A stretch of 28,983 nucleotides of DNA, from positions 1 to 28,983 of IMG/VR virus record IMGVR_UViG_3300007236_002153. One strand, written 5' to 3'. The stretch's first letter is position 1. Every line of letters begins with the position of its first letter. Positions 8,261 to 16,312 of this stretch are shown here, one piece after another. The stretch is from a virus. Under the pieces are notes generated by a model. The model was not told the DNA's origin, did not search any database, and saw only the letters and a program-made list of their open reading frames with translations. The position numbers and the translations under genes were made by a program.

Positions 8261-8977
8261 ATGCCTGTCACCACTTTCACGTTCGGTCAGGACGACAACA
8301 ACATCGGCAAGAAGGTCACTCGCTTCAAGGGTGAAACTGGCCGCACCTACCTCGTCTCCTTCGTGTCCTTCACGGACTACGGCGAAGACGGACTCCCCGC
8401 AGAGGGCGCGAACCCCGCCTTCGCCTCCGCCCACCGTATCTACAAGCAGGGCGTGGGCCACGTCATCGTGGACGACGCCAACAAGTCGGCCATGGAGGCC
8501 CTCTTGAAGAAGGAGGCCCGCCACTACGTCGGCACCGTTCTGTGTGTCTGGCCCACCGACCGTCAGGGCGAGCTGGACGTCGAGTCCTTCAAGAAGGGCA
8601 AGGGATACAAGATCATGCCTTGGATCCTCTCGGCCACCCGCTACCCCGACCTCGCTCGCTGCCACAAGAAGTTCCCGCTTCCGAAGCACGACCTGTCCAT
8701 GACCTGCAGCGACGGGCAGTACCAGTCGTTCACCATGGTCTCCGACCCGAAGTGCTGCCTCCGCATGTACCTCGATTCGAAGAACGAGGGCTTCCAGAAG
8801 ATCGGTGCCAACATCGTCGCAGAGGCTCGCAAGGTCTTCGACAAGATCGGTCGTGAGTTCGGTCGGGAGATGACCTTGGACGAGGTCCGCGAGGCGCTGG
8901 GAGAGGAGGTTTCCTCCCCCACCAACTCCACCTCTGCCGAGCAGATGGAGTCCATGCTGGACGACCTCGAAATCTGA
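8261..8977 (+). CDS. Probable single-stranded DNA-binding protein
   Basis: 238 aa, ATG with CGGAG about 12 bases upstream, after a 96-base gap with no clear promoter. The body is beta-rich with aromatic and basic residues (TGRTYLVSFVSFTDYG; KKEARHYVGTVLCVWP; KGKGYKIMPWILSATRYP). It contains Cys/His residues that could bind zinc (ARCHKKFPLPKHDLSMTC, then PKCCL). The last residues form an acidic tail (EQMESMLDDLEI), typical of SSB and gp32-like proteins, where it recruits replication partners. Codons are strongly biased to C-ending forms, as expected for a protein needed in large amounts. The next genes are a resolvase and a RecA-like recombinase. No exact family motif is certain, so the name rests on architecture and context. 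Confidence 0.55.
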   Translation: MPVTTFTFGQDDNNIGKKVTRFKGETGRTYLVSFVSFTDYGEDGLPAEGANPAFASAHRIYKQGVGHVIVDDANKSAMEALLKKEARHYVGTVLCVWPTDRQGELDVESFKKGKGYKIMPWILSATRYPDLARCHKKFPLPKHDLSMTCSDGQYQSFTMVSDPKCCLRMYLDSKNEGFQKIGANIVAEARKVFDKIGREFGREMTLDEVREALGEEVSSPTNSTSAEQMESMLDDLEI

Positions 8978-8985
8978 GGCCCCAG

Positions 8986-9633
8986 ATGAAAGTATTGGGG
9001 CTCGACCCATCCCTGACCAACTACGGATGGGCAGTACTCGATACTACCGCCCCCTCTGGCCACCGGGACAGGTGTGTCAGCAGGGGGCGTTTCCGTACCA
9101 AGTCCAGTATGGAATTCGTGGAGCGATACTGCTTCTTCCGCACCAGTCTTCAAAACCTGCTGGACGAACACAAACCGGACAGAGTCGGGATTGAGTTCCC
9201 CGTATTCGACAGCATGTTCTCTTCTGGAATGTACGGTCTTTTCCTGTACTCCTGTGAGGCTCTGAAATCCAGGGGTATGGACACGGTTTTCTGGTCCCCG
9301 CCTCAGGTCAAAGCCCACGCCAGGGATTCCATCGACCGACCACCAAAGTGGCCTATGGACAAGGCCGATATGGTGGAGGCAGCACAGAAGGACTGTGATG
9401 CCAGGATGAACCATAACGAAGCGGACGCTTATCTGATAGCCGTCCTCTCCGCGAGGTTTTGGGGGTTCTACGACGGGAACATCTTCGAAGGGGATTTGAC
9501 GAAGACCGAGAATCGGTATTTCAACAGGGTCCACACATACGTGCGGGGCAAAAAAGCTGGCAAGACTGTCAAGCGGGGTGTTGTTCACCGCGAGAATGAC
9601 AGGTTCTTTTTGTGGTCCAACACCTCAAAATAG
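8986..9633 (+). CDS. RuvC-like Holliday junction resolvase
   Basis: 215 aa RNase H-fold endonuclease expected to cut four-way junctions made during phage recombination and before packaging. The start MKVLGLDPSLTNYGWAVLD is the classic RuvC first strand with the metal-binding Asp (D7). The second acidic residue is in RVGIEFP (E70), and the last pair is in HNEADAYLIA (E145, D147), with RuvC spacing. The middle segment GLFLYSCEALKSRG and VFWSPPQVKAHA fit the helix and the dimer strand of the family. The ATG follows the SSB-like gene by eight bases, and the C-terminal 30 residues are basic. It precedes the recombinase gene by nine bases. Confidence 0.85.
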   Translation: MKVLGLDPSLTNYGWAVLDTTAPSGHRDRCVSRGRFRTKSSMEFVERYCFFRTSLQNLLDEHKPDRVGIEFPVFDSMFSSGMYGLFLYSCEALKSRGMDTVFWSPPQVKAHARDSIDRPPKWPMDKADMVEAAQKDCDARMNHNEADAYLIAVLSARFWGFYDGNIFEGDLTKTENRYFNRVHTYVRGKKAGKTVKRGVVHRENDRFFLWSNTSK

Positions 9634-9642
9634 GAAAACACC

Positions 9643-10827
9643 ATGGCAACACCAAGCAAGAACAAGGGAACCAGATTCCGCGATATGCAGGACGACCCCA
9701 TCACCAAGATGAGGGAACACCTCCGGAAGAAGCGGGGCAAGGAATACGAGAACATCCGGGTCGCACTCAACGACGACGTGCTGAAGCAGAGTCTCCCCCA
9801 CATCAGCTCCGGTTCGATCACCATCGACTTTCTGATTGGTGGGGAACCCAACATGTTTGGGGTCGCACCCTGTCCGGGGTTCCCCCGTGGTCGTGTCGCT
9901 CAGGTCTGGGGTCACGAGTCCGCAGGAAAGACCACTCTTTGCTTGGAAGCCGTTGCTGAGGTTTGCCGCCAGGGAGGGACGGCAGTCTACATCGATTGGG
10001 AGAACGACATTGTCCCCGATTATGCCGCAGCCCTGGGTGTCCCCATCAACGACGAGTCCAAATTCGAGCTTCTTCAGCCGGAAACGTTGGAAGACGGAAT
10101 CAAGTATGCCATGGCATTCGCAGCCGCTGGTGTGGACTTGGTCGTATTTGACTCCGTTGGTTCTGCTGTTCCGAGGCGCATCGCTGAGCGTGACGCCATG
10201 GAAGTGGCAGAGCAGGGGAAGATCGCGGAACTCCAGTCAATCTGGTCTCAGGAACTCCCCAACCTCAAGAATCTGATTGCCCAGACCGGAACCGCAATCG
10301 TTGGAATCTCCCAGGTCCGAGCTACCATGGCTCAGATGGGTAAGAAGACCAAGCCCCAGGGTGGTAACGCTTGGAAGTTCTATTCTTCTGTTCGTCTGGA
10401 ATTGACTCGCATCAAGAACGAGAAGTCCAAGGAGCACAACTTCCTCACCCACCGCGCCGACGAGCGGGTCATCGGTGGCATCATCCGGGCTACTGCCATC
10501 AAGAACAAACTCTCCAAGTCGCAGGGTCGACAGGAACTGTTCTACATTCGTTGGGGGGAGGGTATCGACAACATCCGCACCCTGATTGAAATCGCCAAGG
10601 CACACGGAATCATCAAGGCTTCTGGTTCTTGGCTGAATTGGGAAGACGGACCTGACGGGCCCATTAAGGTTCTCGGGGTGGAAAAGTTCCGCAAGCACTT
10701 TGTGGATAACGAGGCCCATCGCGATGCCCTCCACCAGAGGGTAACTCCGCTGCTTGGGGCTGGTAAATCCCTGGAGGGCTTCGAAGAGGACTCCGAAGAG
10801 GAAGAATTCGGCGGGCTGGACATCTGA
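9643..10827 (+). CDS. RecA/UvsX-family recombinase
   Basis: 394 aa DNA strand-exchange ATPase. Residues 1-50 are basic and polar. Walker A is GHESAGKT (90-97), preceded by PRGRVAQVWG. A YIDWEND segment (about 116-122) carries the catalytic Glu. Walker B is LVVFDS (166-171). Further on are AIVGISQVRATMAQMG (Walker B+1/L1 region) and GNAWKFYSSVRLELTR, the RecA L2 and following strand. The tail is strongly acidic (EDSEEEEFGGLDI), as in RecA. Length and motifs fit phage RecA/UvsX proteins. It is followed without a gap by the Rad50/SbcC N-terminal half, so recombinase, end-processing and resolvase genes are together. Confidence 0.93.
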   Translation: MATPSKNKGTRFRDMQDDPITKMREHLRKKRGKEYENIRVALNDDVLKQSLPHISSGSITIDFLIGGEPNMFGVAPCPGFPRGRVAQVWGHESAGKTTLCLEAVAEVCRQGGTAVYIDWENDIVPDYAAALGVPINDESKFELLQPETLEDGIKYAMAFAAAGVDLVVFDSVGSAVPRRIAERDAMEVAEQGKIAELQSIWSQELPNLKNLIAQTGTAIVGISQVRATMAQMGKKTKPQGGNAWKFYSSVRLELTRIKNEKSKEHNFLTHRADERVIGGIIRATAIKNKLSKSQGRQELFYIRWGEGIDNIRTLIEIAKAHGIIKASGSWLNWEDGPDGPIKVLGVEKFRKHFVDNEAHRDALHQRVTPLLGAGKSLEGFEEDSEEEEFGGLDI

Positions 10828-10835
10828 GGTGAGTG

Positions 10836-12056
10836 ATGGCCGTTGAAGTCAGAATCAAAAATTTCCAGTCCATTGAAGACGCGACCTTGGTTGTGGACGG
10901 ACTAACGGTCATAACTGGAATCAACAATAGTGGCAAGACAGCCGCTATCAGAGCCATCAAGGGGGTTTTCACCAACCCCCCTGCTGGTGCTCTCGTGCGT
11001 CACGGTTGTGCTTACCTCAGCGTAACCCTCGTATTTGATGATGGCACAACCGTGACTTGGGAGAAGGGCTGGGAGAAACCCAACCAGAAGGGCAAGACCA
11101 TCAACAGGTATCTGTTGAATGGGAAAGAACTGGCTGGGGTCGGGAGTGGCGTCCCACCGGAGGTGGAAGACCTGGGGGTCAAAGAGGTCAGGGCGGCTTC
11201 CGACAGGATCTGGCCACAGATCGCGGATCAATTCGATGGCTCTTTGTTCTTGGTCAACAGGCCCGGTTCGGCTACCGCAGAGGCTCTGTCTGACGTGGAG
11301 CGAGTGGGTTCGCTGACGGCGGCGCTGAAAGCCTCGGAGAAGGACAAAAGGTCCGTGGACTCCGAGTTGAAGATTCGCAGGAAGGACGTCCAGGAACAGA
11401 CCGAAGAGTTGTCGAAGTATGATGGTCTGGGAGAAGTGGGGGAATTGGTAGAGGACCTGTCCCTCATGGACACCACCATAAAGTCCAAGGAATCCGAGAT
11501 CTCCAAGCTGGAGGGGCTGAAGTCCTCCTACGACGATTCCAGGACTTCTCACGATTTGTACTCTGATTTTGATACAGAGATCGTTCCTGACCCAACCAGG
11601 GTTCAGAGACTCGGTAAGGCTGTGAGGAAGGTCACCGGATTGTCTTCCAGACTGGAATCCTCCACCAAGGACCTGGATCGATTCGAAGGGTTCGTGTCCG
11701 TTTCCCTTCCAGATCCTTCGGGTCTGCAGACCCTATCGGACAGTATAGCCTCCGTACAAGGGTTCGCTTCGAAGCTGGGGGACACAGAAGCCCTGCTTTC
11801 GAGTCTTGTGGGTTGTGAAGTGGAAATCCCGGATTCTGGGGAGGTCGAACGACTCAGCGAATCTTTGACCATGGTGTCGGGGTTCGTGGAATCCCTGGGT
11901 GCTCTCCAGAGGGAGATCCAGACACTGGGAGAATCCCTCACTCTTTGCCTTTCTGAATTTGAAGACTCGGAATCCGAAGTGTCCTCCATCTTGGGGGAAA
12001 TGGGTATGTGCCCTGTTTGCAACACGGTACACTCCAACACAGGAGCTTCAGTATGA
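10836..12056 (+). CDS. Rad50/SbcC-like ATPase, N-terminal half ending at a zinc hook
   Basis: 406 aa (ATG 10836; a GTG at 10833 is in frame). The protein opens with VEVRIKNFQSIEDATL and Walker A GINNSGKTA (about 28-36), the start of SMC/Rad50/SbcC ATPases. Then follow a globular part to about residue 155 and a long coiled coil (about 160-385). It stops right after CPVC (392-395), the zinc hook CxxC that is normally in the middle of Rad50. No ABC signature or Walker B is present; these are in a separate gene at 15647. The coiled coil contains three related repeats of about 40 residues, each opening with a PD segment (VPDP, LPDP, IPDS; from about residue 250). It should form the end-processing complex with the SbcD-like nuclease (12263). 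Confidence 0.85.
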   Translation: MAVEVRIKNFQSIEDATLVVDGLTVITGINNSGKTAAIRAIKGVFTNPPAGALVRHGCAYLSVTLVFDDGTTVTWEKGWEKPNQKGKTINRYLLNGKELAGVGSGVPPEVEDLGVKEVRAASDRIWPQIADQFDGSLFLVNRPGSATAEALSDVERVGSLTAALKASEKDKRSVDSELKIRRKDVQEQTEELSKYDGLGEVGELVEDLSLMDTTIKSKESEISKLEGLKSSYDDSRTSHDLYSDFDTEIVPDPTRVQRLGKAVRKVTGLSSRLESSTKDLDRFEGFVSVSLPDPSGLQTLSDSIASVQGFASKLGDTEALLSSLVGCEVEIPDSGEVERLSESLTMVSGFVESLGALQREIQTLGESLTLCLSEFEDSESEVSSILGEMGMCPVCNTVHSNTGASV

Positions 12057-12259
12057 AAGTTAGCGTAAAGAAACTCTCGGTGGAAATACCCATCAAGAAC
12101 AAGGGCATCGAGATCGAAGTTCGGGAAACAGACGGTTCCCACCTTGGGGATCTGGTCATCACCAAGTCCGGTTTGACCTGGTGCAAAGGCCGCACCCGCC
12201 GAGAAAATGGCAAGTTCGTTTCTTGGGGGAAGTTCATCGACCTCCTGTCGGGTGGGTGA
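12053..12259 (+). CDS. Small conserved-looking phage protein
   Basis: 68 aa, ATG overlapping the stop of the Rad50 N-half (ATGA), with GGAG at 12041-12044. The sequence is a short beta-rich domain: an EIEVRETDGSHLGDLVITK stretch, then GLTWCKGRTR and SWGKFIDLL. I recall similar 60-75 aa phage proteins with a 'GDL-it-sGl-WckGr' pattern, function unknown. It lies between the Rad50-like and SbcD-like genes, four bases from the latter. The basic CKGRTRREN segment could contact nucleic acid, but this is a guess. Confidence 0.7.
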   Translation: MKVSVKKLSVEIPIKNKGIEIEVRETDGSHLGDLVITKSGLTWCKGRTRRENGKFVSWGKFIDLLSGG

Positions 12260-12263
12260 CCCG
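12249..12263 (+). promoter_or_regulatory. Hairpin at the SbcD-like gene start
   Basis: CGGGT (12249-12253), loop GGGTG, ACCCG (12259-12263). The loop exposes the SD-like GGGTG, and the 3' arm includes the first base of the GTG start codon at 12263. A 5-bp GC-rich stem; it may be chance. Confidence 0.3.
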
Positions 12264-13240
12264 TGAGCATCAACCTCGTTTGGCGCACCGACGTTCACCT
12301 GTCCGACCGAGCACCCTCGTCCCGCACGGACGATTGGACCGATGCCGTGTTCGACAAACTCGGGCAAGTTCGTGACCTCGCCCGTGAGGTCAATGCCGCC
12401 GCTATCATCGACGGCGGTGACTTCTTCCACATCAAGTCCCCCGGTCGGAACAGCCATGCGCTCGTCAACCGGACGGCAGAGCACCACAGCACCTATCCGT
12501 GCCCGGTCTACTGCACACCGGGGAACCACGACTCCGTATACGGCGATTATTCTTTCCTGCCGCAGCAGCCTTTGGGCGTCCTGTACTCGACGGGCGTGTT
12601 CAAGCGGCTGTATGACGAACATGAGGCTGTGTTCCGTCGGTCTGGTGGGGTCACCGTCCGCGTGGTCGGTGTCCCGTACCACGGCACGTCCTACGATATG
12701 GAGCGGTTCACCTCCATCGAGAAGGGCGACGAGGACATTCTGATCTGCGTGGCCCACGTGCTCGCCTCCCACAAGGGCGGCACCATGTTTGAGGGCGAGG
12801 ACATCATCAAATACGCCGACCTCTTGGACACCGCTCCCGATGTGTACCTGTTCGGCCACTGGCACAAGAACCAAGGCGTCGAGACTCTGGGAGGCAAGCA
12901 GTTCGTGAACATCGGCTCACTGACCCGTGGGTCGCTCTCGCAGGACAACCTCGATAGGATTCCTTCTGCGGCTGTGCTCCGCTGCACCGAGAAGGGGGTC
13001 GAGGTCGAGGTTGCACCACTCAACGTCCGTCCCGCAGAGGAAGTGTTTGACGTGGAGGGTCGGGAGCGACAGGTCAGGAGACAGATGGAAATGGACTCGT
13101 TTGTGGACGCCATACGCGAGTCCCTGCAACCCCCCGAAGACGGCGAAACTCTCGCTGACGTGGTGGCTGGTATGGGCGACGTCCCCAACGAAGTGAAGGA
13201 GCGAGCCCTTTCCTATCTGGAGCACGTGGGTACAGTGTAG
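12263..13240 (+). CDS. SbcD/Mre11-like nuclease
   Basis: 325 aa metallophosphoesterase, expected to be the nuclease partner of the Rad50/SbcC-like ATPase in processing DNA ends. Metal-binding motifs in order: TDVHLSD (D10, H12), DGGDFFH (D53), GNHD (N88-D90), VAHV (H165), FGHWH (H199, H201). Residues 220-325 are the capping and C-terminal region, ending in a helix-rich segment (SFVDAIRESLQ; VKERALSYLEHV) that in this family contacts the coiled-coil base of Rad50. GTG start just after the preceding stop. Codon use is more C-ending and CGN-rich than in the neighbouring ATPase gene, which may point to a different history or higher expression. Confidence 0.92.
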   Translation: MSINLVWRTDVHLSDRAPSSRTDDWTDAVFDKLGQVRDLAREVNAAAIIDGGDFFHIKSPGRNSHALVNRTAEHHSTYPCPVYCTPGNHDSVYGDYSFLPQQPLGVLYSTGVFKRLYDEHEAVFRRSGGVTVRVVGVPYHGTSYDMERFTSIEKGDEDILICVAHVLASHKGGTMFEGEDIIKYADLLDTAPDVYLFGHWHKNQGVETLGGKQFVNIGSLTRGSLSQDNLDRIPSAAVLRCTEKGVEVEVAPLNVRPAEEVFDVEGRERQVRRQMEMDSFVDAIRESLQPPEDGETLADVVAGMGDVPNEVKERALSYLEHVGTV

Positions 13241-13259
13241 ACACTGGAGGTACCCCGTG
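13223..13259 (+). promoter_or_regulatory. Structured translation-start region with GGGTAC/GTACCC repeat
   Basis: CACG-T-GGGTAC (13223-13233) pairs with GTACCC-CGTG (13250-13259) except for one bulged T. Inside it is a second hairpin AGTG-TAGA-CACT (13234-13245). The SD core GGAG (13246-13249) is left as a bulge between the two helices, and the GTG start (13257-13259) is in the stem. A related GGGTAC...GGAGGTACCC module precedes the IMP dehydrogenase gene (20054-20089). Confidence 0.5.
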
Positions 13260-14210
13260 AACGAGTCATCCACCTTATACTGGTCCCACTTCAAGATGTA
13301 CGAGGATTGTCCTCAGCTACTCTTGTGGACAAAGGGCTGGGACGGGATAGACTGTGGGGGAGGCGTGGGAAGACCCAAGCCAAACCCGTCAGAGGATTCC
13401 AAAGAGCATGCTGTGATGGGAATAGCCATCCAGTACGCTGTGGAGAGGATGTACAACGGGGAGCTTTACAAGAACCCAAAGAACCTCCTCGAAACCATGC
13501 AGAAAATAGCCAGGGACGAGTTCGAAAGGCAGGAATCCAAGCCTCGCAACAACATCAACTGGCAAAACTCCAGGATAACCCGCGCTGAAGCTCTTCAAGT
13601 GGTGGAAGACGGGGTTCACGGCTATCTGAAGACCATGAAGGCCCATAGGTTTCTGGGTCCCTATGCCAAGGCGGAAGTCAACATCTACGGCTGGATCAAC
13701 AAGTGGACCTCCATCGGGGGGAGGGCCGACACCATAATCCGGCGTGACGACACTGGCATCACGATCATCGACGGCAAGAACACCAAATGGAAGATGAAGT
13801 ACACCGACCCGGACCAGCTCCGGTGGTACGCCCTCTTGTTCAAGCTGTCGTACAACAAGATGCCAAACCGTCTTGCTTTCGTCTGGTATAGGTTCCCCCA
13901 CGGAATGGTGACCCATGCCGAGGACGGGACCGAGGTGGTCGAGACTGGAGTGGAATGGGTCGACTTCGACGAAGAGGACCTGCAGGGTCTGGCGCAGCGC
14001 GTTCTGAAAGTGAAGAAGGCCATGAGGCAGGGGAAATTCGCCCCCAACCCCGTTCCTTCCAGGTGCAGACTGTGCGACTACGAATCTGTCTGCCCTGAAC
14101 GTCAGTCCCAGAGAGCCGCCAACGCCGCCAAGCGCAAGAAGAAGGCCCCGGTTGAGCTGGAAATAGACCCGACCAGAGAAGAAGGCGGGGTCAAGTTCTT
14201 CACCCTTTAG
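13257..14210 (+). CDS. PD-(D/E)XK nuclease with Fe-S cysteines (Cas4/AddB-like)
   Basis: 317 aa nuclease of the RecB/Cas4 type. Core: GRADTIIR (D158), ITIIDGKNTK (D172, K174) and DQLRWYALLF (Q187, Y191, the QxxxY motif). Cys18 near the N-terminus (YEDCPQ) and C270, C273, C279 near the C-terminus (SRCRLCDYESVCPE) have the spacing of the [4Fe-4S] cluster that ties the ends of the fold together in Cas4 and AddB. After it come a basic NLS-like stretch (AAKRKKKAP) and an acidic segment. GTG start with GGAGG (13246-13250). No cas1 or repeats are present, so a role in phage recombination or end resection is more likely than CRISPR adaptation. Confidence 0.88.
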   Translation: MNESSTLYWSHFKMYEDCPQLLLWTKGWDGIDCGGGVGRPKPNPSEDSKEHAVMGIAIQYAVERMYNGELYKNPKNLLETMQKIARDEFERQESKPRNNINWQNSRITRAEALQVVEDGVHGYLKTMKAHRFLGPYAKAEVNIYGWINKWTSIGGRADTIIRRDDTGITIIDGKNTKWKMKYTDPDQLRWYALLFKLSYNKMPNRLAFVWYRFPHGMVTHAEDGTEVVETGVEWVDFDEEDLQGLAQRVLKVKKAMRQGKFAPNPVPSRCRLCDYESVCPERQSQRAANAAKRKKKAPVELEIDPTREEGGVKFFTL

Positions 14211-14260
14211 GGGTGCGGAGGGTTATTTTCCGTTGTAATTTGGACAAAACGAGGTTAATT

Positions 14261-14533
14261 ATGGAAGAGACCCTTGACGATGACACCAGACTCAAACTCG
14301 CCATCGAGAAGAGGGACAAGCTTCAGGCGAAGTCCCAGAAGATCGCTGGAAAGAAGGAAGCAGCAGCTTCGCGTCTGGAGGCCGTCAGGAAAGAGATCTC
14401 CGACAACAATCTCGACCCCGACACCCTCTCTGAAACCCTGCAGAAGTTGAAGTCCGCTCTGAGATCCTCGCTCGAAGAATTCGAGTCGAAGCTGGAGGAC
14501 GCCGCCTCTGCCCTTGAAAAGTACGAGGCATAA
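14261..14533 (+). CDS. Small coiled-coil protein between the Rad50 halves
   Basis: 90 aa, ATG with GAGG (14250-14254 region) about eight bases upstream. An in-frame ATG at 14213 gives a Cys- and Arg-rich leader without an SD and was not used. The sequence is almost wholly helical and charged, with two long coils (RDKLQAKSQKIAGKKEAAAS and LKSALRSSLEEFESKLEDAA) separated by a NNLDPDTLSE turn. This is a helical hairpin. It lies between the two separate halves of the Rad50/SbcC ATPase and just before the clamp-like gene. It could be the missing descending part of the coiled coil, or an unrelated small scaffold. Confidence 0.65.
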   Translation: MEETLDDDTRLKLAIEKRDKLQAKSQKIAGKKEAAASRLEAVRKEISDNNLDPDTLSETLQKLKSALRSSLEEFESKLEDAASALEKYEA

Positions 14534-14535
14534 CC

Positions 14536-15693
14536 ATGGAACTCAAGGTCGCTCCTGATTATCTTCTCTCCGCTCTCCGAATCGCCAACCTTTGTGTGGG
14601 CAAGGGGGGTATTTCTGCTCACTTCCTGTTCCGGGTCAGGGACGGGTCCGCAGAGATCCTCAGCAAGTCCACCAGGACGTTCTCCGTGTGCCCCGTGACG
14701 TGCACCACGGAGGTCGAGGAAGACGAGGACCCGCGATTCACCGTGGAGGCTTGGCGGCTTATCAAGTGGGTCAACACCATCAACAGCGGGAACAACGCCA
14801 TCACCCTTTCCCACAAAGACGGTGAGGTCACCGCCAAGTGCGGCAGGAGCAAGGTCAAGTTCCGCAGCCTCGACCCAAACGGTTTCAGGGGGTGGGACTC
14901 CCTCTACCAGCAGGCAGAAGATTGCTGCGAGGTCGACCCCCCGGTTTTCTCCAGAGCCATCGCCGCAGGTCGGATCATGGTCTCACAGGAAGACACGCTG
15001 AAGCCCGAAAACTGCCAGTTGGTGGCTTGGGGCGAATCCCTGGCTGCTACGGACCAGAAGGGCGTGGTGAACGTCGGTTTGCCGTACGAGGGTCTGAACC
15101 TCCGGGTTCCCTTCAAGGACATTTCCACCATCCAGAAGTTCATCGAGGACAAGGACACGGTGGAAAACCCGATCTACATCAAGGAAGCCAAGAGGGTCAA
15201 GGAGGACGGGGGCTCGGAATTCGACTTCTTCGTCAGGCCCGATGGGACCTACATCGGGGTTGCGCGACTCGCCCTTCTTCCCGCGAAGGTCCTGACTCCT
15301 GGCAAGGACCAGAAGTGCCATGCCTACATCAACCTCCACAGTGAGGAATTCCAGACCGGGTTGGCTGTTCTGACTGCTTCGGCTCCCAAGGGGCACCACA
15401 CCGCCCACTTCTCCATCAGCGGGGAATCGGTCACCCTTTCCATGCCTTCTGCGGCTGGGGGCAAGGACTCATATCCCATGATCCACACCCAGGCGGAAGA
15501 GGGTGGTGAGGACCTTGAATTCTTCATCGACTACCACTACTTCATCGACCTGTTCGGGCTCTTCAATGTGTCTGAGCTGAGGGTGGGGGTGTACAAGGCC
15601 GGGGACAAGGGGTATGTCTCTGTGTACCACGATGACTCCGACGACGATGCCAACTCCTATTCCTTCGCTATCGGGTGCCTCTTTGAGACTTGA
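14536..15693 (+). CDS. Sliding clamp-like (DNA polymerase beta-clamp/PCNA fold) protein
   Basis: 385 aa, ATG three bases after the previous stop. The length fits a three-domain beta clamp (DnaN about 370 aa), and the sequence has repeated strand-helix patterns: MELKVAPDYLLSALRIANLC at the start, EVDPPVFSRAIAAGRIMVSQ around residue 135-155, and EEFQTGLAVLTASAPKG around 275. Each has the 'helix after two strands' look of a clamp domain. The end (EFFIDYHYFIDLFGLF, then a strand-rich tail) matches the DnaN C-domain 'DY-l-d-l' pattern. No polymerase gene is in the window. The fold assignment is from pattern only; the position among recombination genes supports it. Confidence 0.55.
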   Translation: MELKVAPDYLLSALRIANLCVGKGGISAHFLFRVRDGSAEILSKSTRTFSVCPVTCTTEVEEDEDPRFTVEAWRLIKWVNTINSGNNAITLSHKDGEVTAKCGRSKVKFRSLDPNGFRGWDSLYQQAEDCCEVDPPVFSRAIAAGRIMVSQEDTLKPENCQLVAWGESLAATDQKGVVNVGLPYEGLNLRVPFKDISTIQKFIEDKDTVENPIYIKEAKRVKEDGGSEFDFFVRPDGTYIGVARLALLPAKVLTPGKDQKCHAYINLHSEEFQTGLAVLTASAPKGHHTAHFSISGESVTLSMPSAAGGKDSYPMIHTQAEEGGEDLEFFIDYHYFIDLFGLFNVSELRVGVYKAGDKGYVSVYHDDSDDDANSYSFAIGCLFET

Positions 15694-16312
15694 GGAAATC
15701 AAGTCGAGGTATCTGCAGCTGGACACCCTCCGGAGTTCCTGTGCCAGCACCTTGGCTTCCACTGAGGCCAAGGTCATAAAGCTGGAAGGGGAGTCGGAGA
15801 TTCTGGCGCGGGTTTCCGACCTGTTCCGGGTGCTGATAGACAAAGAGGTCATAAACAACGTCAGGGCGGTTGAAAGCCTCCTGACGGAGGGCCTGCAGGC
15901 TGTGTTTGACGACCTGGACCTGTCTGTGTCTTCCGAGATCTCTGTCAAACGGGGGAAGGTTTCAGTTGAACTCTCCACCGTTCAGAAGCTCCCAGATGGC
16001 ACCGTGACCGAGGGGTCTTGCATCGACTCGTGTGGGGGCTCAATCGCGACTGTAGAATCCGTTCTGCTTCGGATAGTCGTGGTGAACCGCAGGAACATGC
16101 GCCCACTTCTCCTTCTGGACGAGTCGCTTGCTGCTGTGTCTGAACACTATGTGCCTCGTGTGGGTACTTTTCTATCACTGCTATGCGACCGATTGGGGAT
16201 GGACATACTTAGTGTGACCCACAACCCCGCGTTGGTTGAGGCGGCAGACACGGCCTACAGGATCAAGAATTCCGGGGGTCGAGCTACCTTCAGGAAGTTG
16301 GGCAACGGATGA
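15647..16312 (+). CDS. Rad50/SbcC-like ATPase, C-terminal half
   Basis: 221 aa from ATG 15647; in-frame alternatives are ATG 15614, ATG 15632 and TTG 15683, all overlapping the clamp-like gene, and none has a clear SD. Residues 1-70 are coiled coil (LEEIKSRYLQLDTLRSSCAS). Then come NNVRAVESLLTEGLQAVFDD, typical of the base of SbcC/RecF-type ATPases, an ABC signature-like SCGGS (128-132), Walker B RPLLLLDES (D158, E159) and the H-loop VTHNP (H192). There is no Walker A and no zinc hook. It is therefore the complement of the protein at 10836, and the two together would make one ATPase head. The end overlaps the next start (ATGA at 16309). Confidence 0.82.
   Translation: MPTPIPSLSGASLRLEEIKSRYLQLDTLRSSCASTLASTEAKVIKLEGESEILARVSDLFRVLIDKEVINNVRAVESLLTEGLQAVFDDLDLSVSSEISVKRGKVSVELSTVQKLPDGTVTEGSCIDSCGGSIATVESVLLRIVVVNRRNMRPLLLLDESLAAVSEHYVPRVGTFLSLLCDRLGMDILSVTHNPALVEAADTAYRIKNSGGRATFRKLGNG

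Noticed and set aside
7964-9010. Minus-strand ORF of 348 codons
   Set aside because: Opposite the SSB-like gene, with low-complexity Val/Leu/Gly translation typical of a shadow frame.
11603-12874. Minus-strand ORF of 423 codons
   Set aside because: Spans three + strand genes with clear motifs (Rad50 hook, SbcD motifs); no plausible domain on the minus strand.
13257-14210. Cas4 of a CRISPR adaptation module
   Set aside because: Fold is similar, but there is no Cas1/Cas2 or array and the gene is embedded in phage recombination genes.
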